Of a DNA stretch of 64,000 bases, positions 17,259-25,837 are shown piece by piece (the first letter of the stretch is position 1; each line of letters starts with the position of its first letter). A model generated the notes under the pieces. That model did no database searches, was not told the origin of the DNA, and saw only the letters and a program-made list of their open reading frames with translations. This DNA is from Mucilaginibacter gossypiicola. GTDB taxonomy: Bacteria; Bacteroidota; Bacteroidia; Sphingobacteriales; Sphingobacteriaceae. The translations under genes were made by a program, and so were the position numbers. The stretch is from assembly GCF_900110105.1 (NCBI RefSeq), contig NZ_FOCL01000012.1:62001-126000 (forward strand). Direction: 5' to 3'.

Positions 17259-18965
17259 TTATGCGTTTTGCAGTTCAGGATTATTTTTCAGGGCAACCTC
17301 AGCGGCAACAAACCTGCCCAATGTGCTGTATTGATTATAGCGCTGTTGATATACTTCTTTCAGCGCAATGTTTGGCTCGTATACTACGTCAAAACCACGG
17401 CCCATGGCGGTCATAGCTTCTTCAATGGTTGGGTAAATGCCGGCAACTACCGCTGCAAACATCGCCGCGCCCAAAGCACAGGTATGTTTAAACTGGTGGA
17501 TACGGATAGGCATGCCCAAAACATCGGCCATCATTTGCATCACGAAAGATGATTTTTTAGCCACACCGCCAATACCGATGATGCCTTTTACCGGGATACC
17601 TTCGCTGATAAAACGATCGACAATGCTTTTGGCACCAAAGCAGGTGGCCTCGGCCAATGCACGGAATACCCTTGGAGCATCGCTGCCTAAACCCAGGCCG
17701 GTGATAGCGCCTTTTAATTCCTGGTTGGCATCCGGCGTACGGCGGCCGTTAAACCAATCGATAGCCAGCTCGTTGCTTTCTTCAATTGGCAACAATGCTG
17801 CCTGCCTGCTTAGTTCAGGGATGATCATTTCAGAGATTTCTTCCTTCAAAGCTTCGGCAGTAGCCGCGTCAATTACCTGCGATTGTGAAAGCAGGTTGTT
17901 CAATGGCCAGGCCAAAATATTCTTAAACCAGGCATAAGTATCGCCAAAAGCCGACTGGCCAGCTTCTAAACCTGCCATACCTGGGATAACAGAACCGTTA
18001 ACCTGTCCGCAAATGCCACGTACCAGTTTGCCTTCCATCTCTGAGGTTGGAGCAACCAAAATATCACAAGTTGAAGTACCCATTACCTTGCTTAGGTGGT
18101 AAGGCTCAATCTGGCCGCCAACCGCGCCCATGTGCGCGTCAAAAGCGCCGGTACCTACAACTACATCTGTTGAGAGTCCCAATATCTCCGCCCACTCCGC
18201 ACTGAGGTTTCCGGCTGCTTCATCGGCAGTGTATGTATCTTCATATAATTTATCCCTGAAACCAGCCAGTAGCGGATCAAGAGAAACAAAAAATTCTTCA
18301 GGAGGCAGGCCGTCAAATTCCTCGGCCCAAAGGGCTTTATGCCCTGCAGAGCAACGGCCGCGTTTAATAGCCTTAACATCGTTACCGCCGGTTAACAGGA
18401 AGGGGATCCAGTCGCAATGCTCCACCCATGAGGCAGCGGCATCACGTACACTTTTATCAACCCTTAGCACATGCAGTAACTTGGCCCAAAACCACTCAGA
18501 TGAGTAGATACCGCCAACATATTTCAAATAATTGGTATCAAATTTTGTAGCATGCTCATTGATCTGCGCTGCTTCCTTAACCGAAGTATGATCTTTCCAC
18601 AATACAAACATGGCATTGGGGTTAGTTTCAAAACCAGCAGTTAAAGCAAGCGGGGTACCGGTAGCATCAACCGCAACGGGGGTTGAGCCGGTAGTATCAA
18701 CAGAAATACCTTTTATATTTTTTGCGATGGCCTCACCGCCGGCCTGTGCTATACAATCTTTAATGGTGGCTTTTAATCCATCGATATAATCCTGCGGATG
18801 TTGGCGGAACTGATTTTCGGCAGGTACGCAATACTTGCCATCGCGCCAGCGGGGATAATTAAATACTGATGATGCTATTTCTTCTCCGTTAGCGGCGTTT
18901 ACTATCACGGAGCGCACGGAATCAGACCCGTAATCAACCCCGATCACTAATTGGTTATTGCTCAT
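17259..18965 (-). CDS. araB: Ribulokinase, FGGY family
   Basis: The 568-residue kinase phosphorylates L-ribulose with ATP in the cytoplasm. The N-terminal phosphate loop GVDYGSDSVRSVIV, the substrate-loop sequence GVAKKSSFVMQMMADVLG with preceding IIGIGG, and CALGAAMFAAVVAG near the C-terminus are all FGGY features, and the length equals that of other AraB proteins. It is the promoter-proximal gene of araB-araD-GH27-araA. The 550-bp upstream region is AT-rich near the gene and then holds a repeat element. Confidence 0.96.
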   Translation of the reverse strand: MSNNQLVIGVDYGSDSVRSVIVNAANGEEIASSVFNYPRWRDGKYCVPAENQFRQHPQDYIDGLKATIKDCIAQAGGEAIAKNIKGISVDTTGSTPVAVDATGTPLALTAGFETNPNAMFVLWKDHTSVKEAAQINEHATKFDTNYLKYVGGIYSSEWFWAKLLHVLRVDKSVRDAAASWVEHCDWIPFLLTGGNDVKAIKRGRCSAGHKALWAEEFDGLPPEEFFVSLDPLLAGFRDKLYEDTYTADEAAGNLSAEWAEILGLSTDVVVGTGAFDAHMGAVGGQIEPYHLSKVMGTSTCDILVAPTSEMEGKLVRGICGQVNGSVIPGMAGLEAGQSAFGDTYAWFKNILAWPLNNLLSQSQVIDAATAEALKEEISEMIIPELSRQAALLPIEESNELAIDWFNGRRTPDANQELKGAITGLGLGSDAPRVFRALAEATCFGAKSIVDRFISEGIPVKGIIGIGGVAKKSSFVMQMMADVLGMPIRIHQFKHTCALGAAMFAAVVAGIYPTIEEAMTAMGRGFDVVYEPNIALKEVYQQRYNQYSTLGRFVAAEVALKNNPELQNA

Positions 18966-19267
18966 ATAAAGATTTATAATTATTGTCGAAATAACACTTA
19001 ATTTTTGACAAAGAAAAATTTTATTTAAAATTTTATTCAGATAAAATGCATTATTGGCTTAACAAGATCAGCAACCCTGTAAAAAAGTCATTACACAGGC
19101 AAAACAACTCTGAAAATGGTCGTGAAAGAGAATAAACGAAGAATCAATAATTAGTGTTGTTTTAACAATATAAAAATATCATTTTAAAGCGGATTCGCCG
19201 TTTTGGAATGGTAAAACGTTTAATTTCCGAACAATAATGTTACTTATCTTATAAAATTTAAAAGCTA

Positions 19268-19470
19268 AGGAGGCACCTACGGAGCCTAATATTGGGGATG
19301 CATTTTTCCTATAAACATGTGGCTCCTATGGAGCCGGAGGAAGTAAATTTGCGTAGAATCTATAACCTGCAAAACTCCGGAGCTTTACAGGTTCATGCTT
19401 TTCACACTCCGGAGGAGTATCGTGTTTATAGTATGAGGGAGAAGAATTTTAGGCTCCGTAGGTGCCTCCT
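19268..19470. mobile_element. MITE-like element with 21-bp perfect terminal inverted repeats
   Basis: The left end (19268-19288, AGGAGGCACCTACGGAGCCT...) is the exact reverse complement of the right end (19450-19470). Inside are further related pieces: GGCTCCTATGGAGCC and CTCCGGAG twice. The 203-bp element encodes no transposase. The only open frame across it is made of repeat sequence and is not a believable gene. It lies between araB and the second isomerase gene. It looks like a non-autonomous mobile or interspersed repeat; no flanking target duplication was evident by eye. Confidence 0.65.
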
Positions 19471-19515
19471 AAAACGGGCATCCAAAGCCTTTCATCTACA
19501 ATGAATAATCTACCC

Positions 19516-20964
19516 TCAACAAACCTTCACCGTCTCCACCCCCAACAAATCACCCAGCTTTTTAATTTTTGATGCGATATGCCCTTTGCCTACGGCACAG
19601 TGATGCGCAGGCCCATGTGAGTTCCAGGTTTCTACAAAGGCCCTTGCTCCTATGGTAAATTTATAACGGCTGTTGGTATTCCCAATTTCCAGTATCGGCC
19701 CAGGTACCGATTCAGCTTCGGCTACCAGGAAGATGATCTTGCCGCCTGCTGTTTCCACAACAGAAAACATGGTAACAGGGCCATGGCTTACCGACATTTC
19801 CACCGAAAGACCGTTGCCTACCTTACCATGATAAACCTGCAATGGTTTTACTTTGATCTTGCCTTCGGCAATGGCCGGGTGGCATGGGCCGTCATGCCCC
19901 ATCAGCACAACATCGTCGTTAAAATCCATTGCATAGTATTCGGTAAAAGAACCTCCCGCGCCAAAACTGTCCATTATTTTCATGGCCTGGGCATTCTTGA
20001 TCTCATATTCGCCGGCCACAGGAATCCCCCCGGCAGTAAGCAGCGAGTTACCTAAAATCACCGAGCTCATGCCATCTTCGTTAACTGCATTACCGGTGCC
20101 CTTGTGGTAGTAAGCCATGGAACCCAGGCCATATTTGGCCACCAGCTTATCCAACGCTACAGCGGTCGTTGCTGCACGTTCAAGCTCGAAGTCTGAGCAA
20201 TCAAACTGGATGTCAAAGCGTTCATGAAACTCATTGATCTTATCCTGCACTTCTGTCGGTTGAACCGTACCACGTAAACCAGATAATTCATCTACTTCCA
20301 AAATTTCGATATGACCGCCAAATGTGGCACACTGCAAAGTGAGATCTGAATAAATATCCAGCATACCGCCGTAGTAATTACCCATAACTCCCAACGTGTT
20401 ATGATACATGGTGTGCGCAACTTTAGCTGCCGCTATCCATTCTTCCACCTGCTGCCAAACATGTGGATCATTATGCAGCATGCCTGTTATTTGGTAAAAA
20501 GGAATAGAAGCCCGTTTAAACACATTGGCAATTTCGGGTACCGGACAGGCAGAGCAATAGGCCAGCCACTCGCCGGTCATGGCTGTTCGGTTTTGCATTT
20601 TATTGAATGCAGTGTAATCAATAGCTGCTCCTGGTGTAAGGTTCAGGATCACCACCGGTACTTTGGCCCTCTTAACAACAGGCAAAACGGTTGATGACAA
20701 CGCATAAGTGGTAACGTATAAAAATATCAGGCCGACATCCTCCCTGCGAAAACGGCTGCCTGCTTCAAATGCCTTTTGTGGCGTATCAATCAACCCGAGA
20801 TTAACTACGTCCGAACCGAAGCCGGCAAGTTTATCTGCCACTTCATTCACATAGCCCGAAAGGCGTTGTTCAAGCCCTTCAAACTGATCCCAATAGGTAT
20901 TAAGTCCTATGCCGAAAAGTCCTATTTTGAGGCCGGGGTTTATTTGATTAGCGGAGATAATCAT
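19516..20964 (-). CDS. L-fucose/L-arabinose isomerase family protein
   Basis: The 482-residue protein belongs to the fucose/arabinose isomerase superfamily but is not AraA: it starts PGLKIGLFGIGLNTYWDQFEG and ends with SHGPAHHCAVGKGHIASKIKK, a His-rich metal-site region. E and D residues in LNTYWD, YEIKNAQAMKIMDSFGAGGSF and MGHDGP probably complete the site. It is likely a cytoplasmic ketol-isomerase of an aldose, with arabinose suggested by its neighbours. It is separated from araB by 550 bp, so it has its own promoter, in the gap shared with the divergent araC-type gene at 21130. What it adds beside a complete araA is unknown. Confidence 0.85.
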   Translation of the reverse strand: MIISANQINPGLKIGLFGIGLNTYWDQFEGLEQRLSGYVNEVADKLAGFGSDVVNLGLIDTPQKAFEAGSRFRREDVGLIFLYVTTYALSSTVLPVVKRAKVPVVILNLTPGAAIDYTAFNKMQNRTAMTGEWLAYCSACPVPEIANVFKRASIPFYQITGMLHNDPHVWQQVEEWIAAAKVAHTMYHNTLGVMGNYYGGMLDIYSDLTLQCATFGGHIEILEVDELSGLRGTVQPTEVQDKINEFHERFDIQFDCSDFELERAATTAVALDKLVAKYGLGSMAYYHKGTGNAVNEDGMSSVILGNSLLTAGGIPVAGEYEIKNAQAMKIMDSFGAGGSFTEYYAMDFNDDVVLMGHDGPCHPAIAEGKIKVKPLQVYHGKVGNGLSVEMSVSHGPVTMFSVVETAGGKIIFLVAEAESVPGPILEIGNTNSRYKFTIGARAFVETWNSHGPAHHCAVGKGHIASKIKKLGDLLGVETVKVC

Positions 20965-21129
20965 TTTGATACTTATTTATTGGCAAAATAGTTTAGTTAG
21001 AAAACCGTACAAGATGTATTAACTTAGGTTTCAATTATCATTAAGTCAAATATTGCCATATAAACCCTGGCACCAATACACATTTTGATATTTAAGATGT
21101 AGTTATTGACGCCCGATAGCATTTACCAT

Positions 21130-22026
21130 ATGATCAATTACTACAAATACCTGCCCGTAAGTAAGGAAGATGAAAACTGGGGACTATGCGTTTTGAATAC
21201 CGGCTGTACCCATATTGAGGCTTCATGCTCATATCCGGGTAAGGCACATCCGGCACATCACTATTTTAGCTGGAACACCGGCCGGGTACTGAACGAATAC
21301 CAGGTAATTTATATTACCCGGGGCAAAGGCATTTTTGAATCAGATAGTTGTAAACAGATTGAAGTAAAAGCAGGCAGTGTTATTGTATTGTTTCCCGGAG
21401 AACGACACCGTTATAAACCTGATGAAAAAACCGGCTGGGACGAGTACTGGATTGGCTTTAAAGGCGAGGTGATGGATAACCTGATCAACAAAAGGTTTTT
21501 TAAACCAGAGTCTCCATGTCTTAGCATAGGTTTTAATGAAAATGTTTTTGGCTTATTCAGCAGCATCATTGAAAAAACACAGCAGGAAGATACCGGTTAT
21601 CAACCCCAAATCTCGGGCGCTGTATTGCACCTTTTAGGAAGCTTTCATGCCCTGAGCAAACAAAATGCAATAAGCGATGGCAGGGAAGCACTTATCAATG
21701 AAGCAAGGCTATTATTCCGCTCAAATATAGCTGCCGACTTTTCTCCCGAACAAGCTGCTTCTCAACTGGGTGTAGGTTACTCATGGTTCAGGAAGGCTTT
21801 TAAAAACCATACTGGGTTATCGCCCGGGCAATATTATATCCAGCTAAAAATTGAACGGGCAAAAGAGTTACTCAACGATCCTTCGATCCCAATCAAACAA
21901 ATTGCTTACGATCTGAGGTTTGAGTCATATTTCTATTTTTCCAAACTTTTTAAAGAAAAAACAGGCATTGCGCCTACCGATTACCGGAAACGGGCGCAGG
22001 GTGGGATTACCAGCCCGCTGTCATAA
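21130..22026 (+). CDS. AraC-family transcriptional regulator of the arabinose locus
   Basis: An open frame extends to a TTG at 21106, but ATG at 21130 gives the expected start (MINYYKYLPVSKEDENWG), 299 residues. An N-terminal cupin-like sensor domain (about 20-165; HHYFSWNTGRVLNEYQVIYI, GSVIVLFPGERHRY) is followed by two helix-turn-helix motifs. The second is the AraC signature FESYFYFSKLFKEKTGIAPTDYR. It is divergent from the isomerase gene across 165 bp and followed by a GH43 gene, so it most likely senses arabinose or a derivative and activates this locus. Operators cannot be identified by eye. Confidence 0.92.
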   Translation: MINYYKYLPVSKEDENWGLCVLNTGCTHIEASCSYPGKAHPAHHYFSWNTGRVLNEYQVIYITRGKGIFESDSCKQIEVKAGSVIVLFPGERHRYKPDEKTGWDEYWIGFKGEVMDNLINKRFFKPESPCLSIGFNENVFGLFSSIIEKTQQEDTGYQPQISGAVLHLLGSFHALSKQNAISDGREALINEARLLFRSNIAADFSPEQAASQLGVGYSWFRKAFKNHTGLSPGQYYIQLKIERAKELLNDPSIPIKQIAYDLRFESYFYFSKLFKEKTGIAPTDYRKRAQGGITSPLS

Positions 22027-22076
22027 ATGATAAACCTAATATCAAAAAATGTAACCGGAGCTTTAATGTTATCGGA

Positions 22077-22084
22077 TAAATTTG
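22077..22084 (+). promoter_or_regulatory. Possible -7 box (TAAATTTG) before the GH43 gene
   Basis: TAAATTTG fits the Bacteroidota consensus TAnnTTTG and lies 63 bases before the ATG at 22147. No convincing -33 TTTG is present at the expected distance. Confidence 0.4.
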
Positions 22085-22146
22085 GTTTGACTATAATACC
22101 TGTTTTGTACCGAAAATGACACCGGCAGGTCCAACAATAAAAATCA

Positions 22147-23640
22147 ATGAAAAAACTTATCCTGCTTGGCCTGTTAGCCGTCATCTTTATGCAGAAGCCT
22201 GCATCAGCACAAACCATTAAAAATTTTGATAAAAACGGCAAGCAGGTAACTAAATTTGACAACCTTGGCAATGCTGTTGATGCGCACGATGGTGAGATAG
22301 CTTTATTTAATGGGGTGTATTACCTGTACGGCACCAGTTATGATTGCGGCTTTGAATGGGGAAATAAAACTGCGCCCTTTTGTGGCTTTAAAACTTATTC
22401 GTCAACCGATCTGCAACACTGGACCGACCGGGGCTTTATGTTTGATGCTAAAACACCCGTTTGGCAAACCCGCTGCGATGGCAAAACTTATGGCTGTTTT
22501 CGCCCGCATGTTATCTACAATAAAAAAACAAAACGCTATGTACTGTGGATCAACGTTTATGATAACCGTGTAGGCTACCGGGTGTTTACAAGCAAAACAC
22601 CGGTTGGACCTTTCACAGAAGTTAAAGAACCTACCCTGGCTGTGAACAGCGAAATGCCGGTGGCTGGATTAAACAATGGCGATCATGACACTTTTGTTGA
22701 TGATGACGGCACCGCTTACTTGGCTTATACCGACTGGCGTACCAAAGGAAGTATCGTTATAGAAAAATTAAGCGCCGATTATTTAACCGGCACCGGGCAG
22801 CACGTAAAATCTGTAACTACAGGCAATACCGAAGCCCCTGCCCTGTTCAACCGCAAAGGCAAATATTATCTCATTTATTCCGACCCAAATTGTGGCTATT
22901 GTTCAGGCACAGGCGCATCTTATCGTACAGCACCGTCGCCATTAGGGCCATGGTCGGATGGGATCAAGATCAGTGATAATTCCTGCGGAGGGCAGCCATC
23001 CTTTGTATCAACCATCAAGCTAAACTCAGAAACCATTTTCCTTTTTGGCAGCGACTTGTGGAATAACGCAGCCAAAAACGAAGCCCTTGCCAATTTTTAC
23101 TGGGCGCCGCTAACTTTTGCTGCCGACGGTTCTATCAACCCTATGAAATGCGAACAAACGGCCAATTTTATCAAAAGCCATGCCCCCAATAAACCAGCCG
23201 AAGATTTTACAACGGGCTGCGACATCGGCAAAAATGCTCAGCGCCTGCAAACTTTTACCGCTGCAAAAAGCGGCGCTTTGACTAAAATTAGCTTCACCAC
23301 CTTCCAAACCGGTTACCCCGATGCAGGCCTGTCTGTTGAGGTGTTTGAGCTTGACAATGCCGGGCGACCTGCGGGCAATGCATTGTCTGCTGCTACTTTA
23401 ACAGTTGATTCCATTTCCTGGTCGGCCAGAAATATTGCAGTAAAGCCCAACATTCCTGTGATTGCCGGTAAGCGGTATGCCGTTGTCATCAAATCGGCCA
23501 CTACAAAGGGTTGCTATGGTTTTGCTTACAGCGATATTTTAACAGACCCGAACAATGTGGCGTTGATAAGTAATGATAACGGTGCAACTTTTTCGGCAGA
23601 GAGAAACAGGGTGCTTAAACTCGAGGTTGCTATCCGGTAA
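22147..23640 (+). CDS. Secreted glycoside hydrolase family 43 protein with C-terminal beta-sandwich
   Basis: The 497-residue protein has a signal peptide ending at PASAQ. A GH43-type propeller covers about 40-345: D48 in DAHDGEIALF, D181 in GDHDTFVDDDG and E229 in NTEAPALF are the likely catalytic triad. This arrangement resembles the branch containing exo-beta-galactanases (HDG rather than HDP) more than the arabinanases at 5158 and 6408. About 150 further residues (FTTGCDIGKNAQRLQTF to the end) look like a beta-sandwich, possibly a binding module. It follows the AraC regulator on the same strand and probably belongs to its regulon. Confidence 0.82.
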   Translation: MKKLILLGLLAVIFMQKPASAQTIKNFDKNGKQVTKFDNLGNAVDAHDGEIALFNGVYYLYGTSYDCGFEWGNKTAPFCGFKTYSSTDLQHWTDRGFMFDAKTPVWQTRCDGKTYGCFRPHVIYNKKTKRYVLWINVYDNRVGYRVFTSKTPVGPFTEVKEPTLAVNSEMPVAGLNNGDHDTFVDDDGTAYLAYTDWRTKGSIVIEKLSADYLTGTGQHVKSVTTGNTEAPALFNRKGKYYLIYSDPNCGYCSGTGASYRTAPSPLGPWSDGIKISDNSCGGQPSFVSTIKLNSETIFLFGSDLWNNAAKNEALANFYWAPLTFAADGSINPMKCEQTANFIKSHAPNKPAEDFTTGCDIGKNAQRLQTFTAAKSGALTKISFTTFQTGYPDAGLSVEVFELDNAGRPAGNALSAATLTVDSISWSARNIAVKPNIPVIAGKRYAVVIKSATTKGCYGFAYSDILTDPNNVALISNDNGATFSAERNRVLKLEVAIR

Positions 23641-23712
23641 TAGAAGTACTGGCCATCAATCTACAAAACAAAAAGCACGGGGTTGTGCGATTCCCTTCTC
23701 GAGAGGAGTGGA

Positions 23713-23757
23713 GGGGTGTGTTTCTGCTTTAATATGCCAATCGCATAAACACACCCC
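23713..23757. repeat. Inverted repeat GGGGTGTGTTTnTGC
   Basis: GGGGTGTGTTTCTGC at 23713-23727 pairs with GCATAAACACACCCC at 23743-23757 with one mismatch. It is surrounded by further CT-rich partial repeats. It is part of the mosaic of palindromes filling 23641-24020. Confidence 0.6.
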
Positions 23758-23790
23758 CTGCAACCACGCTTCCCCTTGCGCTCCCTTTCA

Positions 23791-23992
23791 AGAGCAGAGC
23801 TGTTGCATTCTAAATCAATGTACTTTAAAAATCGCACGGTCGAGCGTCCACGCTCGAGTGTTGGCCCTTTTTGAGCGTCCACGCTCGCGTAACAATTTCA
23901 AAAAGGTAAGCGTGGACGCTTACCGGAGCCATAATTCAAGCGAAAGACGCTTGAACTTGCGACTAAACATTAGAATGCAACAGCCCTGCTCT
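23791..23992. repeat. 202-bp element with 23-bp terminal inverted repeats enclosing hairpin cluster 2
   Basis: Ends at 23791-23813 (AGAGCAGAGCTGTTGCATTC...) and 23970-23992 are complementary with one mismatch. The interior holds four hairpins at 23842-23855, 23873-23886, 23906-23923 and 23935-23955. These match in order and orientation the cluster at 6153-6268, which lacks the outer ends. No coding sequence is credible here. Confidence 0.7.
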
Positions 23993-24020
23993 CAAGAGGG
24001 GACTTAAAAAAACAGGCCGC

Positions 24021-24563
24021 TTATCTTTTCATATAAACTATCAACGAGGCTTTGGCCAACAATTGCTTACCCAGCATAAAACCCGTTAAAGCCGCCGTTG
24101 AAGCTTGTGTTGTGCCCAGCTTAGCTGTTTTTAAAGCATATACAGTGATCAAATAACGATGATCGCCCTCACCAACGCCGGGGCATGGGCCCTGATAGCC
24201 AGGTACGCCTACATCGTTTATACTTTGCAAACTGCCTTGTGGGGCTATGCCGCTTTTTACGTCGCCGGCGCCTTGTTTTAGCTCATAAACATTTGCAGGG
24301 ATATCTACAATAACCCAATGCCAAAAGCCGCTACCCGTTGGCGCATCGGGGTCATACATGGTAACCGCAAAGCTTTGAGTACCCTCGGGCGCGTTGACCC
24401 AGCTTAGCTGTGGCGATTTATTTCCACCACTGCAACCAAAATTACCGGCAACAAATTCATTGCTAAACTGGCCGCCAAGATCGGTACTTTTTAAGGTAAA
24501 CGTTTGTGAACATGCAGCCTTCGCTATAAAAAAGCTGATGAATAGAGAGAAGATCGTTTTCAT
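24021..24563 (-). CDS. YbhB/YbcL-type phosphatidylethanolamine-binding (Raf kinase inhibitor-like) protein, secreted
   Basis: The 180-residue protein has a signal peptide ending near KAACSQ. The PEBP fold signature is clear: LSWVNAPEGTQSFAVTMYDPDAPTGSGFWHWVIVDIP followed by GVPGYQGPCPGVGEGDHRY, which form the anion-binding pocket. The bacterial role of this family is not established; small phosphorylated or lipid head-group ligands are assumed. It lies 87 bp downstream of an AraC gene on the same strand and may be its target. Confidence 0.9.
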   Translation of the reverse strand: MKTIFSLFISFFIAKAACSQTFTLKSTDLGGQFSNEFVAGNFGCSGGNKSPQLSWVNAPEGTQSFAVTMYDPDAPTGSGFWHWVIVDIPANVYELKQGAGDVKSGIAPQGSLQSINDVGVPGYQGPCPGVGEGDHRYLITVYALKTAKLGTTQASTAALTGFMLGKQLLAKASLIVYMKR

Positions 24564-24650
24564 AATAACAGTATTTAATTACACCACAAAGTTGGCTTTA
24601 ATGGTTTTTATACTGTTATTGCAAACGGTTCAAATAGTGGTGCAGATAGC

Positions 24651-25517
24651 TCAAAATACCATTTGCTGTCCATAAGCGGCCGGGGTTACCCCAAACCTTT
24701 TTTTAAAAGCAGTATTAAAATTGGAAAGGTTTTCATAGCCATAGGTAGTGAAAAGTTCGCTTGCTTTCCGGCCTTTTTTCAGTTCGGCACAGGCCGATTC
24801 CAGTTTCCTGTCGCGGATATATTTTTGCGGGGATAGGCCATAAGTTTTCTCAAAATCGCGTTTAAATGAGGATAGGCTGCGATTGGCCAGGAAAGCCAGC
24901 TCATCAAGCGTAAGGTTATTTAACAGGTTATTTTCAACGAGTTTCTGCAATGATAAACTGGCAGTATCATGTCCATCACCAAACAAAGCGAGCAATTGCG
25001 CCGGATACAATTCATAAATAATAAGCAGCAATTCTTCCAGTTTATGCAAGGCTACCGGGTATGAAAGCTGTTGTCCGCCATCAACTAAAGCACGTATGCC
25101 CCGGAGGTATTCGTTAAGATATGCAGTGTTCGAAAAGAGCACATAAGGCGGAGCATCTGGCAAGGTATTTTTTGTACTGATGGCATGTTTTGAAAAAAAC
25201 TCATTTATCAACGCCTGCGGAAAAAAGACGATAAAGCTGCTATACAACTCATCTCTTGAAGTGTCCTTTACCACATGCTCCGCAATCAGGGTGTTACCTT
25301 CAGGAATAAGTAAGCCCTGCCCGGGCCTGATGATGGTACAATCGGCATGGCGGTAAAGTTCCTTTTGTCCGTTAAGTACAAAACTGATAGCACATTGATT
25401 AAAAACCACCTGATTTTTGAACAGATCGCCGCGCTCACGATAGTACACAAAAGAGATGTCGCCAGCTTTAATTTGCGGTTTATCTTTAACTGCTTCGGGT
25501 ACGGCGATGGCTTCCAT
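24651..25517 (-). CDS. AraC-family transcriptional regulator
   Basis: The 288-residue protein has an N-terminal sensor domain (about 15-180; cupin-like, FVLNGQKELYRHADCTIIRPGQGLLIPEGN). The C-terminal two-helix-turn-helix DNA-binding domain is recognisable by LDELAFLANRSLSSFKRDFEK and ENLSNFNTAFKKRFGVTPAAY. The ligand is unknown. It is upstream of the YbhB-like gene in the same direction. Confidence 0.9.
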   Translation of the reverse strand: MEAIAVPEAVKDKPQIKAGDISFVYYRERGDLFKNQVVFNQCAISFVLNGQKELYRHADCTIIRPGQGLLIPEGNTLIAEHVVKDTSRDELYSSFIVFFPQALINEFFSKHAISTKNTLPDAPPYVLFSNTAYLNEYLRGIRALVDGGQQLSYPVALHKLEELLLIIYELYPAQLLALFGDGHDTASLSLQKLVENNLLNNLTLDELAFLANRSLSSFKRDFEKTYGLSPQKYIRDRKLESACAELKKGRKASELFTTYGYENLSNFNTAFKKRFGVTPAAYGQQMVF

Positions 25518-25590
25518 TTGATAATTGTAAGGGGTAAACCATAGGTATTTGGAAGATGAACATCAATTGTAAATGTTGGTTAAAAAAGCT

Positions 25591-25707
25591 ATGTCATTGC
25601 GAGGAGCGGCATGGGCAAGAGCGCTTGGGCCGACGCGGCAATCCCGTAGCTATACAGAGCGGATATGCACTGGCTACGAGATTGCCGCGCTACGCTCGCA
25701 ATGACAT
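25591..25707. repeat. TGTCATTGCGAG palindromic repeat, copy D
   Basis: A 117-bp copy whose left arm is enlarged by extra bases (GGAGCGGCATGGGCAAGAGC), with a regular right arm GATTGCCGCGCTACGCTCGC. It sits between the AraC gene and the alpha/beta hydrolase gene. Confidence 0.8.
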
Positions 25708-25781
25708 ATTTTTTTAATTAAAAATAGAGATGATTTCATCCTCCAAACACCTATGGCGTAAAACTAACAATTATCAAATAA

Positions 25782-25816
25782 AAAAAGCGGAACGGCCAAT
25801 CGCCGGTTCCGCTTAA
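25782..25816 (-). terminator. Intrinsic terminator after alpha/beta hydrolase gene
   Basis: On the minus strand AAGCGGAACCGGC and GCCGTTCCGCTT form a stem followed by seven T. It begins about 20 bases beyond the stop codon. Confidence 0.85.
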
Positions 25817-25837
25817 AACTGTAACAAAAACTATCTT

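Noticed and set aside
19292..19504. 70-codon open frame between araB and the second isomerase
   Set aside because: It runs through the inverted-repeat element, its start lies within the left part and its codons are dictated by the repeated CTCC/GGAG words. It has no similarity to a protein family that I recognise.
2..23640. A complete polysaccharide utilisation locus with SusC/SusD
   Set aside because: No SusC-like receptor or SusD lipoprotein gene is present in the window. The only TonB receptor (49047-51230) is FecA-like and far from the hydrolases.
23573..24007. 144-codon open frame over the GH43 3' end and the repeat gap
   Set aside because: It begins inside the GH43 gene in another frame and then reads through hairpin repeats, giving a Cys/His/Arg-rich product typical of shadow frames.
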